64,000 bases of DNA, taken from Rhizobium sp. R635. GTDB lineage: Bacteria > Pseudomonadota > Alphaproteobacteria > Rhizobiales > Rhizobiaceae. The stretch is from the NCBI RefSeq assembly GCF_002211285.1, contig NZ_LOKX01000002.1, forward strand, positions 1 through 64,000. The letters run 5' to 3'. The translations under genes and the position numbers were made by a program. The notes beneath the pieces were generated by a model that was not told the origin of the DNA, did no database searches, and saw nothing but the letters and a program-made list of their open reading frames with translations. This document shows positions 47,808 through 56,212 of the stretch, piece by piece; position 1 is the stretch's first letter; every line of letters begins with the position of its first letter.

Positions 47808-50803
47808 CTGCGCCGAAGCCTGCAATCTCATTTCTCATCCCGGCCTTCAATGCCGCTGCCACGCTGGAAGACTGCCTGGGCAGCCTGAAAAATCAGACGG
47901 TCACAAGCTGGCAGGCGGTCGTGGTGGACGACGGTTCGCGCGACGAAACCTGGGAGGTGCTCGAAAGCCTTGCCGGGGCAGACAGCCGCATCACGATCCA
48001 CCGCCAGCCAAACGCCGGCGCCGCCGCGGCGCGCAACGCCGCCGCCGAGCTTGCGCTTGCCCCCCTGCTCTGCATGCTCGATGCGGACGATTGGCTGGAC
48101 CCCACATTCATCGCGAGCATGATGCCGGTCGCCAAGGACCAGTCTCAGCCTGTCATAGCCCATTGTAGCTATCGCCGCGTTACATCAGATGGCCGGATGC
48201 TGAAGATCGAGGACGCGCCCGATCTCATGGGCGATCGCGCAATCCAGGAGTTGTCGTCTTTCTGTGCGCTGGCCATTCACACGGCGGTCTTTCCGCGCAG
48301 CCTTTTCAAGCAGGTTGGCGGTATGGATGCCGCGCTGCAAACCTGCGAGGATTGGGATCTCTGGCTTCGCATGGCGCTTGCCGGAGCCCGTTTCGAACGA
48401 GTGGGCAAATGCCTCGCCTTCTACCGCATGAAAGCGGGCTCCCTGTCGGCTGACCCGATCAAGATGGTGCGGGATGCGGTTTTCGTCACCAAAAGGGCTG
48501 AGGCTCTGCAATCGGAGCGCGGCTTGCCGACGCAGCATGAGGACGCCGCCTGGCTGACGCCGGCCCTCAGCCAGCTTCGCATGCTGGTCTGGGTTGCTTC
48601 GGCAAATCTTTGCCCGGAAGCCGATCTCGCGAAACTGGCCGAGCTTCTGCCGGAATTTCCCGATGCTTCAGGCTCCGAAGATCTTATGGCCTTGGTGATC
48701 CTTCATGGGTTGAGGACGGGGCGGCTGGTCCAGAATACCGCCGACTTGATTGACGTCATCGACTCCTGGGCGCCGGCAGTTTCTCACCTCCTCAGCCTTA
48801 TCGAACGCCATTCGCTTCCCGGAACCGCACGAAAGATAGAGCAGCTTCTTGCCTGGCGATTGTCGTCGGAAGCGGTCTCGCGTTCTTTCAAACTCGGGCG
48901 TGTCCAGACGGCCGGCGTCGACGTCAAGCGGCTCGCCAGGATTACCAAGGCAGCCGAAGCCGATACGCTGCTATTCCAGCTTTCGGCCGGTCAGGAGCAT
49001 GTCGGCACCCATGTCGGGCCGCTCTGGGGGGATCTGTCCGTCGGCGCACAAGTGCATCTGATCGTCAGGGAAATGTATGCGGGCGACCGGCTGCCCACGC
49101 CAATGACATTCGCCTATGCGCGCCGTTGGTCTTCCGAAGCGCTGCGCAACTACAGAGGCTTTCTTGGAATCCTTCGGCGGGGAGGAAGGCGGCGGGGGCG
49201 GCTCAGCCGCCTCGTGCGCTCGACACGCGAGAATGCCCTTGTAAAATCGTCCGCGGACGGCGGGAAAAACAATGGCCCCTCCTTTTCGAAGGCAGAGCCG
49301 GGCAGTGAGCCGTTGCATAACGCCGTCGCGGCCGAGCATCGCGAAAAACAAACTGGAAAAGAAGCCGTTCCCTCCGAGGCCATTTCCAAGGAAGAATATT
49401 GGGAGCGCGTCTTCGAGCGTCCCGATCCCTGGAATTATCTCTCCATCTATGAACAGGTCAAATACGAGCAGACGCTGAGCCTGGTGCCCGATGACATAGG
49501 CAAGGCCCTGGAGCTTGCCTGTGCGGAGGGAATATTCTCCGCAAAGCTCGCGCAGAAGGTCGGGATGCTGACGGCCACGGATATCTCCAGGCGCGCAATC
49601 GAAAGGGCATCCGAACGATGCCGGGAGAGCCGCAACGCCGAGTTTCGTGTCCTTGATTTCGCAGGCGACGACATTCCGGGCGGGCAGGATCTGATCGTGT
49701 GCTCGGAAGTCCTCTATTACATGGATGACGAAGCAGTCCTGGAACGGGTCTGCCGAAAGATCGCCGCGGCCTTGAAGCCGGATGGATATCTGATCACCGC
49801 TCACGCTCATCTTCGGCGTGACGAGCCTGATAGAACCGGTTTCGATTGGAGCAATCCGTTCGGCATCGGCACGATCAGGAAAGTGCTTTCAAACCTGCCG
49901 GAACTGACGCTGGAAGAAACGATCGAGACCGAGCTTTACGCCATTCACCGGTTCCGCAAGCGCGAGACCTCCGCCCACACGATGCGGGTCGAAAAGCATG
50001 GGGTTCCTTTGGAAACCGATGTGGCCAAGCACATTATCTGGGGACCCGCCGGCGTCGATCGACAGGCGGCGTGGTCGAACGAGACGACGATGTCGATTCC
50101 GGTGCTGATGTATCACAGGATCTCGGGCGACGGCCCGGATCGGCTGCGGCGTTACCGGATCGCACCTGACATATTCCGCCAGCAGATGCAGTTTCTGCGA
50201 CGGCAGGGCTATTACACGCTGACGACGCATGTTCTGGCCCAATTGCTTCGGGCCGGAAAACCAATCCAGGGGCGACCTGTTGTGCTGACGTTCGACGACG
50301 CCTATGTCGATTTCCTCACCCATGCCTCTCCCATCCTTGCCGAGAACGGCTTCGGGGCTGATGTTTTCGTGGTGACGGACAAGGTGGGGGGCCGATCGGA
50401 CTGGGATGCCTCCTACGGTGAGCCGGCGCCTTTGATGTCGTGGCAGGATATCGAGGATCTCCATCGACAAGGCATCCGGTTCGGCTCTCATCTGGCGTCT
50501 CACCGGCCAGCAAGCGCGCTTGATAACCGCACATTGCTCACCGAAGCGGTCCTTTCCCGCAACACGCTGGAGAACCGTCTCGGCGCTGCCGCGACCTCCA
50601 TCGCACTTCCCTACGGCAGTACGGATTTCCGCGTTCCGGGCATCCTGGCGGAGGCTGGTTATGAGATCGGCTTTACCACGAAGCCGGCCAAGGCGGAGTT
50701 TTCGGACAAGCTGCTCTCCCTTCCGCGGCTGGAAGTTCGCGGCGACTTACCCATCAAGGCTTTTGCCGAAATGATGGGTCAACCCGACGCCTTCATCGGA
50801 TGA
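47801..50803 (+). CDS. Trifunctional GT2 / NodS-like methyltransferase / NodB-like deacetylase fusion
   Basis: 1000 residues with three catalytic domains. Residues 9-250: GT2 fold with SFLIPAFNAAATLEDCLGSL, VVVDDGSRDETWE (Asp43, Asp44), the MLDADDWLDP metal site and CEDWDLWLRM. Residues 250-457: helical region of unknown role; 458-528: linker. Residues 531-715: class I SAM methyltransferase of the NodS type (EEYWERVFERPDPWNYLSIY, ALELACAEGIFSAKLA, SEVLYYMDDEA). Residues 764-1000: polysaccharide deacetylase with LTFDDAY (Asp832, Asp833) and GSHLASH (His897, His901), the metal ligands of the NodB family. No signal peptide or membrane helix. The start overlaps the preceding stop, and the end shares an ATGA with the next gene. 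Confidence 0.88.
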   Translation: MVTAPKPAISFLIPAFNAAATLEDCLGSLKNQTVTSWQAVVVDDGSRDETWEVLESLAGADSRITIHRQPNAGAAAARNAAAELALAPLLCMLDADDWLDPTFIASMMPVAKDQSQPVIAHCSYRRVTSDGRMLKIEDAPDLMGDRAIQELSSFCALAIHTAVFPRSLFKQVGGMDAALQTCEDWDLWLRMALAGARFERVGKCLAFYRMKAGSLSADPIKMVRDAVFVTKRAEALQSERGLPTQHEDAAWLTPALSQLRMLVWVASANLCPEADLAKLAELLPEFPDASGSEDLMALVILHGLRTGRLVQNTADLIDVIDSWAPAVSHLLSLIERHSLPGTARKIEQLLAWRLSSEAVSRSFKLGRVQTAGVDVKRLARITKAAEADTLLFQLSAGQEHVGTHVGPLWGDLSVGAQVHLIVREMYAGDRLPTPMTFAYARRWSSEALRNYRGFLGILRRGGRRRGRLSRLVRSTRENALVKSSADGGKNNGPSFSKAEPGSEPLHNAVAAEHREKQTGKEAVPSEAISKEEYWERVFERPDPWNYLSIYEQVKYEQTLSLVPDDIGKALELACAEGIFSAKLAQKVGMLTATDISRRAIERASERCRESRNAEFRVLDFAGDDIPGGQDLIVCSEVLYYMDDEAVLERVCRKIAAALKPDGYLITAHAHLRRDEPDRTGFDWSNPFGIGTIRKVLSNLPELTLEETIETELYAIHRFRKRETSAHTMRVEKHGVPLETDVAKHIIWGPAGVDRQAAWSNETTMSIPVLMYHRISGDGPDRLRRYRIAPDIFRQQMQFLRRQGYYTLTTHVLAQLLRAGKPIQGRPVVLTFDDAYVDFLTHASPILAENGFGADVFVVTDKVGGRSDWDASYGEPAPLMSWQDIEDLHRQGIRFGSHLASHRPASALDNRTLLTEAVLSRNTLENRLGAAATSIALPYGSTDFRVPGILAEAGYEIGFTTKPAKAEFSDKLLSLPRLEVRGDLPIKAFAEMMGQPDAFIG

Positions 50804-51885
50804 GCGCCATGACCACCAGTTCCCCTTTGGTTACCGTCGTCATCCCCGCATACAACGCGGAAAAGACGTTGGCGCAAACGCTGCGAAGCGTGTCGGCCCA
50901 GACCTATGAACAGCTGGAGATACTCGTCGTGGACGATGGTTCCCGGGACGGAACCTTCGAATTGGCAAAGGAGTACGGCCTTTCCGATCCCCGCGTCCGC
51001 CTTCTCCGCCAGGAGAACGGAGGCGTTGCGCGCGCACGCAACCACGGCGTCCGGGAAGCAAGAGGCAGCTACGTCGCACCAATCGATGCCGATGATCTCT
51101 GGCACCCCCGAAAAATCGAGATGCAGGTTCAGGCGCTCGGGAAATTCCCCATGGGCCGCGGCGTCGCCTACAACTGGTATGCGGCAATTGACGGCAGCGA
51201 CGTGATTTTCGGCCATTCGAGACCCGTGATCCATGAGGGTGACATCTTCGAAGCGATGGTCAGGGAAAATTTCATCGGCAATGGCAGCACGCCACTTATG
51301 CCGCGTGATGAGGTGCTGGCGTGTGGCGGTTATGATGCCGGCCTGCGCGACCAGGGAGCCGAAGGATGCGAGGACCTGAAGCTTTATCTGGCATTGGCAG
51401 AAAGGCTGCCCTTTGCATTGGTTCCTGATTTCCTGACCGGATATCGCTTCACCGCCGGCAACATGTCGAGCAATGCCTCGCGTATGCTGAAATCGCACGG
51501 CCTTGTGATGGCCGATATCAAGCAGCGCCATCCCGGTCTCGCCGAAACGGCGACCCTGGCGGAATTCGATACGGCACGCTGGTATTTCAAGAAGTCGTTC
51601 TACGGCGGCGATTACGCCCAGGCCATGCAACTGGCGCCCCTCCTCGTCAGGAGGTTTCCGTCAACGCTCGCCGTCCGCACGGCCAGGGATCTCTGGCGGG
51701 CTGCAAAACGCCAACGCAGGCGATTGGTCAAGCGTATCTCCGGCAAATCGCCCGCCCCGCCGAAAGGGGCGGTACCGATGAGCATTGCGCTCCCCGCCAG
51801 CGGCACGTCGTTTTATGAGCTTGTCGCAGCGAAGTCAGCCGGACGGGCCGGCCATTTCAGCGAGCCCCGGGCGGATCGTTTATGA
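50800..51885 (+). CDS. Glycosyltransferase family 2 protein (paralogue 1)
   Basis: 361 residues: VTVVIPAYNAEKTLAQTLRS, ILVVDDGSRDGTFELAKEYG, IDADDLWHPRK (DxD), and FIGNGSTPLMPRDEVLACGG then GAEGCEDLKLYLALAERLPF in the acceptor half. It starts at the ATGA shared with the trifunctional gene and ends in an ATGA with the exporter gene. It matches the 53638 protein along its length, so the two arose by duplication. It probably adds a sugar to the same glycan. Confidence 0.86.
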   Translation: MSAMTTSSPLVTVVIPAYNAEKTLAQTLRSVSAQTYEQLEILVVDDGSRDGTFELAKEYGLSDPRVRLLRQENGGVARARNHGVREARGSYVAPIDADDLWHPRKIEMQVQALGKFPMGRGVAYNWYAAIDGSDVIFGHSRPVIHEGDIFEAMVRENFIGNGSTPLMPRDEVLACGGYDAGLRDQGAEGCEDLKLYLALAERLPFALVPDFLTGYRFTAGNMSSNASRMLKSHGLVMADIKQRHPGLAETATLAEFDTARWYFKKSFYGGDYAQAMQLAPLLVRRFPSTLAVRTARDLWRAAKRQRRRLVKRISGKSPAPPKGAVPMSIALPASGTSFYELVAAKSAGRAGHFSEPRADRL

Positions 51886-53633
51886 CGAAGCTACGGAAAC
51901 CCATTGGCGGCAGATCGGCGAGCGCATTCAACATCATTGTCGCGGCGCGGTTTCGCGAGCTTCTGGAGCTCGTTCCCTCGCTCCGGCTTAAGACCTCGAT
52001 CCTGATCGTCACCGGCATCTTGACCGGCCTGTCGGAAATGGTGGGGATCACCTTGCTGGTCAGCCTGGTTTTCGTGCTCAGTCAGCAAGGTCCTTTTTCC
52101 GGCTCGGCCGTCGCCTGGCTTCCGGCCGTCTTCGGCGGATTCGAATCCTCCCTGACGAAACCGATGCTGGTCGCCATCCTCGTATGCGCGATCATCCTCA
52201 GGATCGTTCTCGGCTTCGTCAACGAGATCGTCGCAAGCACCGTCAGCCATCAGATCAGCGAGAGCATTCGTCAGCGGCTCTATGCAAAGATCCTGACGAT
52301 CCCCTTCCAGCGATTTCAGCACTATGAGCGCAGCGACCTGATCAATGTGATCGCAACCGAATCCTATTCGGTGGCCTCGGCTCACGCCAGTCTCGTGCGG
52401 CTTGGCGTCAATCTCGGCACCATTGTAATCTTCGGGATTGGAATGCTTGTCATGGCATGGCCGATCGCCGTGCTCGCGGTGGTGTTCGGCGTCATCCACA
52501 ATCTGAGCCTCGGCTTGTTTGCCGCCGCCTATCGGCGTCTCGGGGCCACCAGCCTTTCAGCGGTGGAAGAACTCACCCATGTGACCTGGACCACGCTGCA
52601 AACGATGAAAGCGGTGAAGAGTTTCGGGCTGGAAGATCGTTACAAGGGTCTATTCGAGACCTTGTCCAGGAAGGTGGGGGAAACCTGGCGCCGCTCCGAC
52701 CGGATGGGGGCAGCGACCTCGCTCTTGAGCGAGACGCTGACATTCGGCGTGATCCTGACGATCATCCTGTCCTCGCAGGTCCTGCCGGTGGATTTCCAGG
52801 CCGCCCTGTCTGCCACCATCCTTCTTTACAGGCTCCAGCCGCATATCAAGCAGTTCGATTCACAGCTGCTGCGCTTGCATGAAATCGAAGCCTCTCTGCA
52901 AAACGTGCTGGCGCTGACTGCTGAACAGGACGACGCCAGGAACATCGCAGGCGGAGACGACGTTTCGCATCTCAAGCGGGAGATCGTCTTCCATGATGTG
53001 TCCTTCTTCTACGAGGCAGCCAAGATGCCGGCCGTGAACCATGCCAGCTTCTCGATCAAGGCCGGCGAGACGACGGCTCTGACCGGACCTAGTGGCTCCG
53101 GTAAAACGACGATCATCAACATGCTTCTCGATCTCATTCAGCCGACCGAAGGCCACATCACAATTGACGGCAAGGCTCTCTCGACAATCGAGCGCTCCAG
53201 CTGGCTGCGGCTGCTCGCGGTCGCCGGCCAGGATGTCGAGCTCATGGAGGGCACCGTCCTCGACAATATCCGCTTCCGTCGCGATATTTCCGAGGAGGAG
53301 GTTCGCCGGGCCGCGGATATGGCCTGCGCCACCGAATTCATCGAGAATCTGCCTTACGGTTTCGACGAATGGCTGGGAGATGAGGCGATAAGACTTTCAG
53401 GCGGCCAGCGGCAGCGGATAGGCCTGGCCCGCGCGCTCGCGGGCCGTCCGGAGATCCTGCTGCTGGACGAAGCCACCAGCGCGCTCGACGAACCGACCGA
53501 AGCGCGCGTGCTTTCCCTCCTGCTCAAGGAATATGAATCCCGTACACTGATCATCGTCAGCCACAGATCGGCAACCACCGCATTGATGAAGAACCAGATC
53601 CGCCTTCATCCGACTGCGGTTGGGGAGGAGTAG
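51882..53633 (+). CDS. ABC transporter with fused permease and ATPase (MsbA/PglK-like)
   Basis: 583 residues. About residues 35-310 hold six membrane helices of the ABC exporter type; residues 360-580 form the ATPase with Walker [13 protein letters not shown]-loop VAGQDVELMEGT, signature LSGGQRQRIGLARAL, Walker B ILLLDEATSALD and switch His in IIVSHRSATT. The half-transporter acts as a dimer. In a glycan locus it is a likely flippase for lipid-linked oligosaccharide or a glycolipid. Starts at a four-base overlap with the preceding glycosyltransferase. Confidence 0.88.
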   Translation: MTKLRKPIGGRSASAFNIIVAARFRELLELVPSLRLKTSILIVTGILTGLSEMVGITLLVSLVFVLSQQGPFSGSAVAWLPAVFGGFESSLTKPMLVAILVCAIILRIVLGFVNEIVASTVSHQISESIRQRLYAKILTIPFQRFQHYERSDLINVIATESYSVASAHASLVRLGVNLGTIVIFGIGMLVMAWPIAVLAVVFGVIHNLSLGLFAAAYRRLGATSLSAVEELTHVTWTTLQTMKAVKSFGLEDRYKGLFETLSRKVGETWRRSDRMGAATSLLSETLTFGVILTIILSSQVLPVDFQAALSATILLYRLQPHIKQFDSQLLRLHEIEASLQNVLALTAEQDDARNIAGGDDVSHLKREIVFHDVSFFYEAAKMPAVNHASFSIKAGETTALTGPSGSGKTTIINMLLDLIQPTEGHITIDGKALSTIERSSWLRLLAVAGQDVELMEGTVLDNIRFRRDISEEEVRRAADMACATEFIENLPYGFDEWLGDEAIRLSGGQRQRIGLARALAGRPEILLLDEATSALDEPTEARVLSLLLKEYESRTLIIVSHRSATTALMKNQIRLHPTAVGEE

Positions 53634-53637
53634 TGCG

Positions 53638-54789
53638 ATGGGCGATACCTCTCTCTCGGAAGTACAGGTTTCGGTCATCATTCCCGCCTATAACGCGGGC
53701 CGCTACATTGCCTCGACGCTTCAGTCGGTCACCGGGCAGACACACGCGAATCTCGAAATTCTGATCATCGACGACGGCTCTACGGACGAAACCCCTGATA
53801 TCTGTCGTCGGATCGCAGCAGACGATCCCCGAATCCGCATCATTTCCACGGGAAATCGAGGGGTGGCCGCAGCGCGCAACATCGGTATCGAGGCGTCGAC
53901 ATCAGATTATATCGCCTTCGTCGACGCGGATGATCTCTGGCATCCTTCCTATGTCGAGACCTTGCTGTCGGCGCTTCATCCCCTGCCCCCCGACTGGGGC
54001 GCCGTCTATGCGCTTCACCGCATCATTGATTCCGAGGGCTATTGCACGAGAGCCAGCTCCGGCCTGAGTGCGAGAGGGACGGTGCTTGCCCGTCACCTCA
54101 TCTTTCGTTTTGTCGGAAACGGCAGCGGCCTGATGATCCGCCGCGCGGTCTATGACGAGATCGGCGGTTATGATTCTGCCTATGCAGAACACGGGATCGG
54201 CGGGTGTGAGGATCTGGATTACGAGCTGCGGGTCGCCGAGGCGTTCAAGATCGAGGCTGTCCCACTTGGTCTGGTGGGATACCGGATCCATTCGGCCGCC
54301 ATGTCTTCCGACAGTTCCAGAATGGCTCGATCGCTCCTCGCGGTATATGAAGGCGCCATAGCCCGCAATCTGCAGCTTCCCCGATGGGTCGTCGACTGCG
54401 CGCTCGCATCGGTCCATCTCTACGCTTTTTCGAAATTTATCGCCGCGAAAAATTGGAAAAACGCGGCCAATTCACTGAAGCAAATCTTCCGTTTCAGCCC
54501 GCGTCTCGCCGGCATCGTCTTCTTCGGCTTAATCCTGTCCAAATTGCGCAGAGCCGCACGCAGAGCATGGTCGAAGCTGGTAACGACCAAGAATAATCTG
54601 ATGAAATTTGAACAGGTGGATCCGCAGGCGCCCTTGGGCGGCGGCCTGTCGAGCTTTCGAACGGAAAAGCTGTTGAAGCGGCTGTCCGAAGTCGATCGGG
54701 CGCTCGACATCTCGCATCACCAACGGAGAAGCGAGATGTCTTTTACCAATAACGCGCCGCTTGGAAACGGCGACCCATTCGCCCTTTGA
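53638..54789 (+). CDS. Glycosyltransferase family 2 protein (paralogue 2)
   Basis: 383 residues: VSVIIPAYNAGRYIASTLQS, ILIIDDGSTDETPDICRRIA, VDADDLWHPSYVETL, and FVGNGSGLMIRRAVYDEIGG then GCEDLDYELRVAEAFKIEAV. A GGGGAGGAG site precedes the ATG at 53638. The C-terminal 120 residues contain a hydrophobic segment (LAGIVFFGLILSKL) and an end not found in paralogue 1. Last gene of the coupled set. Confidence 0.86.
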   Translation: MGDTSLSEVQVSVIIPAYNAGRYIASTLQSVTGQTHANLEILIIDDGSTDETPDICRRIAADDPRIRIISTGNRGVAAARNIGIEASTSDYIAFVDADDLWHPSYVETLLSALHPLPPDWGAVYALHRIIDSEGYCTRASSGLSARGTVLARHLIFRFVGNGSGLMIRRAVYDEIGGYDSAYAEHGIGGCEDLDYELRVAEAFKIEAVPLGLVGYRIHSAAMSSDSSRMARSLLAVYEGAIARNLQLPRWVVDCALASVHLYAFSKFIAAKNWKNAANSLKQIFRFSPRLAGIVFFGLILSKLRRAARRAWSKLVTTKNNLMKFEQVDPQAPLGGGLSSFRTEKLLKRLSEVDRALDISHHQRRSEMSFTNNAPLGNGDPFAL

Positions 54790-54822
54790 CGTCGGGGCGG
54801 GTTCGTCCGCTTCCGACTGGAC

Positions 54823-56148
54823 TCAGCCTTCCTCTTTCGGCCGCTCGATCCGGATCACCTGCGGTTCGCCGAAGAGATAACCTTCCGACTTGATCGAGGC
54901 CACGGCCTTGCGCACCGATTCTTCCGTCGTCGCGTGGGTGACGAGAATGATCGTCTGGTGGTGAGACGGCGCCAGGTGCTGCTTGGAGCGCTGGACGATC
55001 GATTCCAGTGAGATGTGGTTTTCGGCCATGCGGGTCGCGACGCTTGCAAAGACGCCGGTGCGGTCGAGCACGGTCAGGCGGATGAAATAACCGCCCTCAT
55101 GGCTCTGCATCTGCGCCTTGCGGTAGGGCTCCAGCGCCTTGGCGGGATGGCCGAGCACCGGAACGCGCTGGGCGCCCGGCTGGCTCTTGGCGATATCAGC
55201 GATATCACCGAGTACCGACGAAGCCGTCGCATTGCCGCCGGCGCCGGGACCGACCATCAGCAGTTCGCCGAGCACGTCGGATTCGATCGCCACCGCATTG
55301 GTGACGCCGTCGACCTGGGCGATGACCGAATCGACCGGCACCATGGTCGGGTGCACGCGCTGCTCGATGCCGGTATCGGTGCGCTGGGCAACGCCGAGCA
55401 GCTTGATGCGATAGCCGAGCTCGGCTGCGGCGTGGATATCCTCGATCGAGATATTGGTGATGCCTTCGAGATAGATGTCGTCGGCCGCGATGCGATTGCC
55501 GAAGGCGAGCGTCGTCAGGATGGCGAGCTTATGGGCGGTATCGTTGCCTTCGATATCGAAGGCGGGATCGGCTTCGGCATAACCCAGCCGCTGCGCCTCC
55601 TTGAGGCATTCGGAAAAGGAAAGCCCCTCCTTCTCCATCTTGGTCAGGATGTAATTGCAGGTGCCGTTCATGATGCCGTAGATGCGCGAGACGGCGTTGC
55701 CCGTCAGCGATTCGCGCAGCGCCTTGATGACGGGGATACCGCCGGCGACCGCCGCCTCGAAATTCAGCAGCGAGCCCTTCTCTTCCGCGATCGTCGCAAG
55801 CTCGACGCCGTGGTAGGCAAGCAGCGCCTTATTGGCTGTCACCACATGGAGACCACGCTGGAGCGCTGCGCGCACAGAGACGTTGGCAGCCCCTTCGGCG
55901 CCGCCCATCAGCTCGACGAAGACGTCGATATCGCCCTTTTCAGCCAGTTCCTCAGGCCGATCGAACCAGGTGACGGCAGAAAGATCGACGCCTCGGTCCT
56001 GCGTCTTGTCGCGCGCGGAGACCGCGGTGATCGTAATCGGACGCCCGCAGGTGACGGCAAGCTCGTTGCTCTTCTGCTGAATGATGCGGACGAGCGAAGC
56101 GCCAACGGTGCCCAAGCCCGCAATGCCGATTTTGAGGGCATCTGCCAT
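54823..56148 (-). CDS. hom: Homoserine dehydrogenase
   Basis: NAD(P)-dependent reduction of aspartate semialdehyde to homoserine, leading to Met, Thr and Ile. 441 residues from MADALKIGIAGLGTVGASLV; the catalytic core has GGIPVIKALRESLTGNAVSR, NYILTKMEKEGLSFSECLKE and GYAEADPAFDIEGNDTAHKL, and a C-terminal ACT domain (FIRLTVLDRTGVFASVATRM) for threonine feedback. The open frame continues upstream through the terminator region, but ATG 56148 matches the family start. Confidence 0.96.
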   Translation of the reverse strand: MADALKIGIAGLGTVGASLVRIIQQKSNELAVTCGRPITITAVSARDKTQDRGVDLSAVTWFDRPEELAEKGDIDVFVELMGGAEGAANVSVRAALQRGLHVVTANKALLAYHGVELATIAEEKGSLLNFEAAVAGGIPVIKALRESLTGNAVSRIYGIMNGTCNYILTKMEKEGLSFSECLKEAQRLGYAEADPAFDIEGNDTAHKLAILTTLAFGNRIAADDIYLEGITNISIEDIHAAAELGYRIKLLGVAQRTDTGIEQRVHPTMVPVDSVIAQVDGVTNAVAIESDVLGELLMVGPGAGGNATASSVLGDIADIAKSQPGAQRVPVLGHPAKALEPYRKAQMQSHEGGYFIRLTVLDRTGVFASVATRMAENHISLESIVQRSKQHLAPSHHQTIILVTHATTEESVRKAVASIKSEGYLFGEPQVIRIERPKEEG

Positions 56149-56174
56149 GGATCGATCCTGAAATGTCTGGTGAG

Positions 56175-56200
56175 AGACAGCCGCAGGTCTGCGGCTGTCT
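56175..56200 (-). terminator. Hairpin between the AlaC-like gene and hom
   Basis: AGACAGCCGCAG (56175-56186) and CTGCGGCTGTCT (56189-56200) pair perfectly with a two-base centre. There is no long T run on the minus strand, so it may reduce rather than stop read-through from the upstream aminotransferase into hom. Confidence 0.6.
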
Positions 56201-56212
56201 TCGAGGTTGAAA

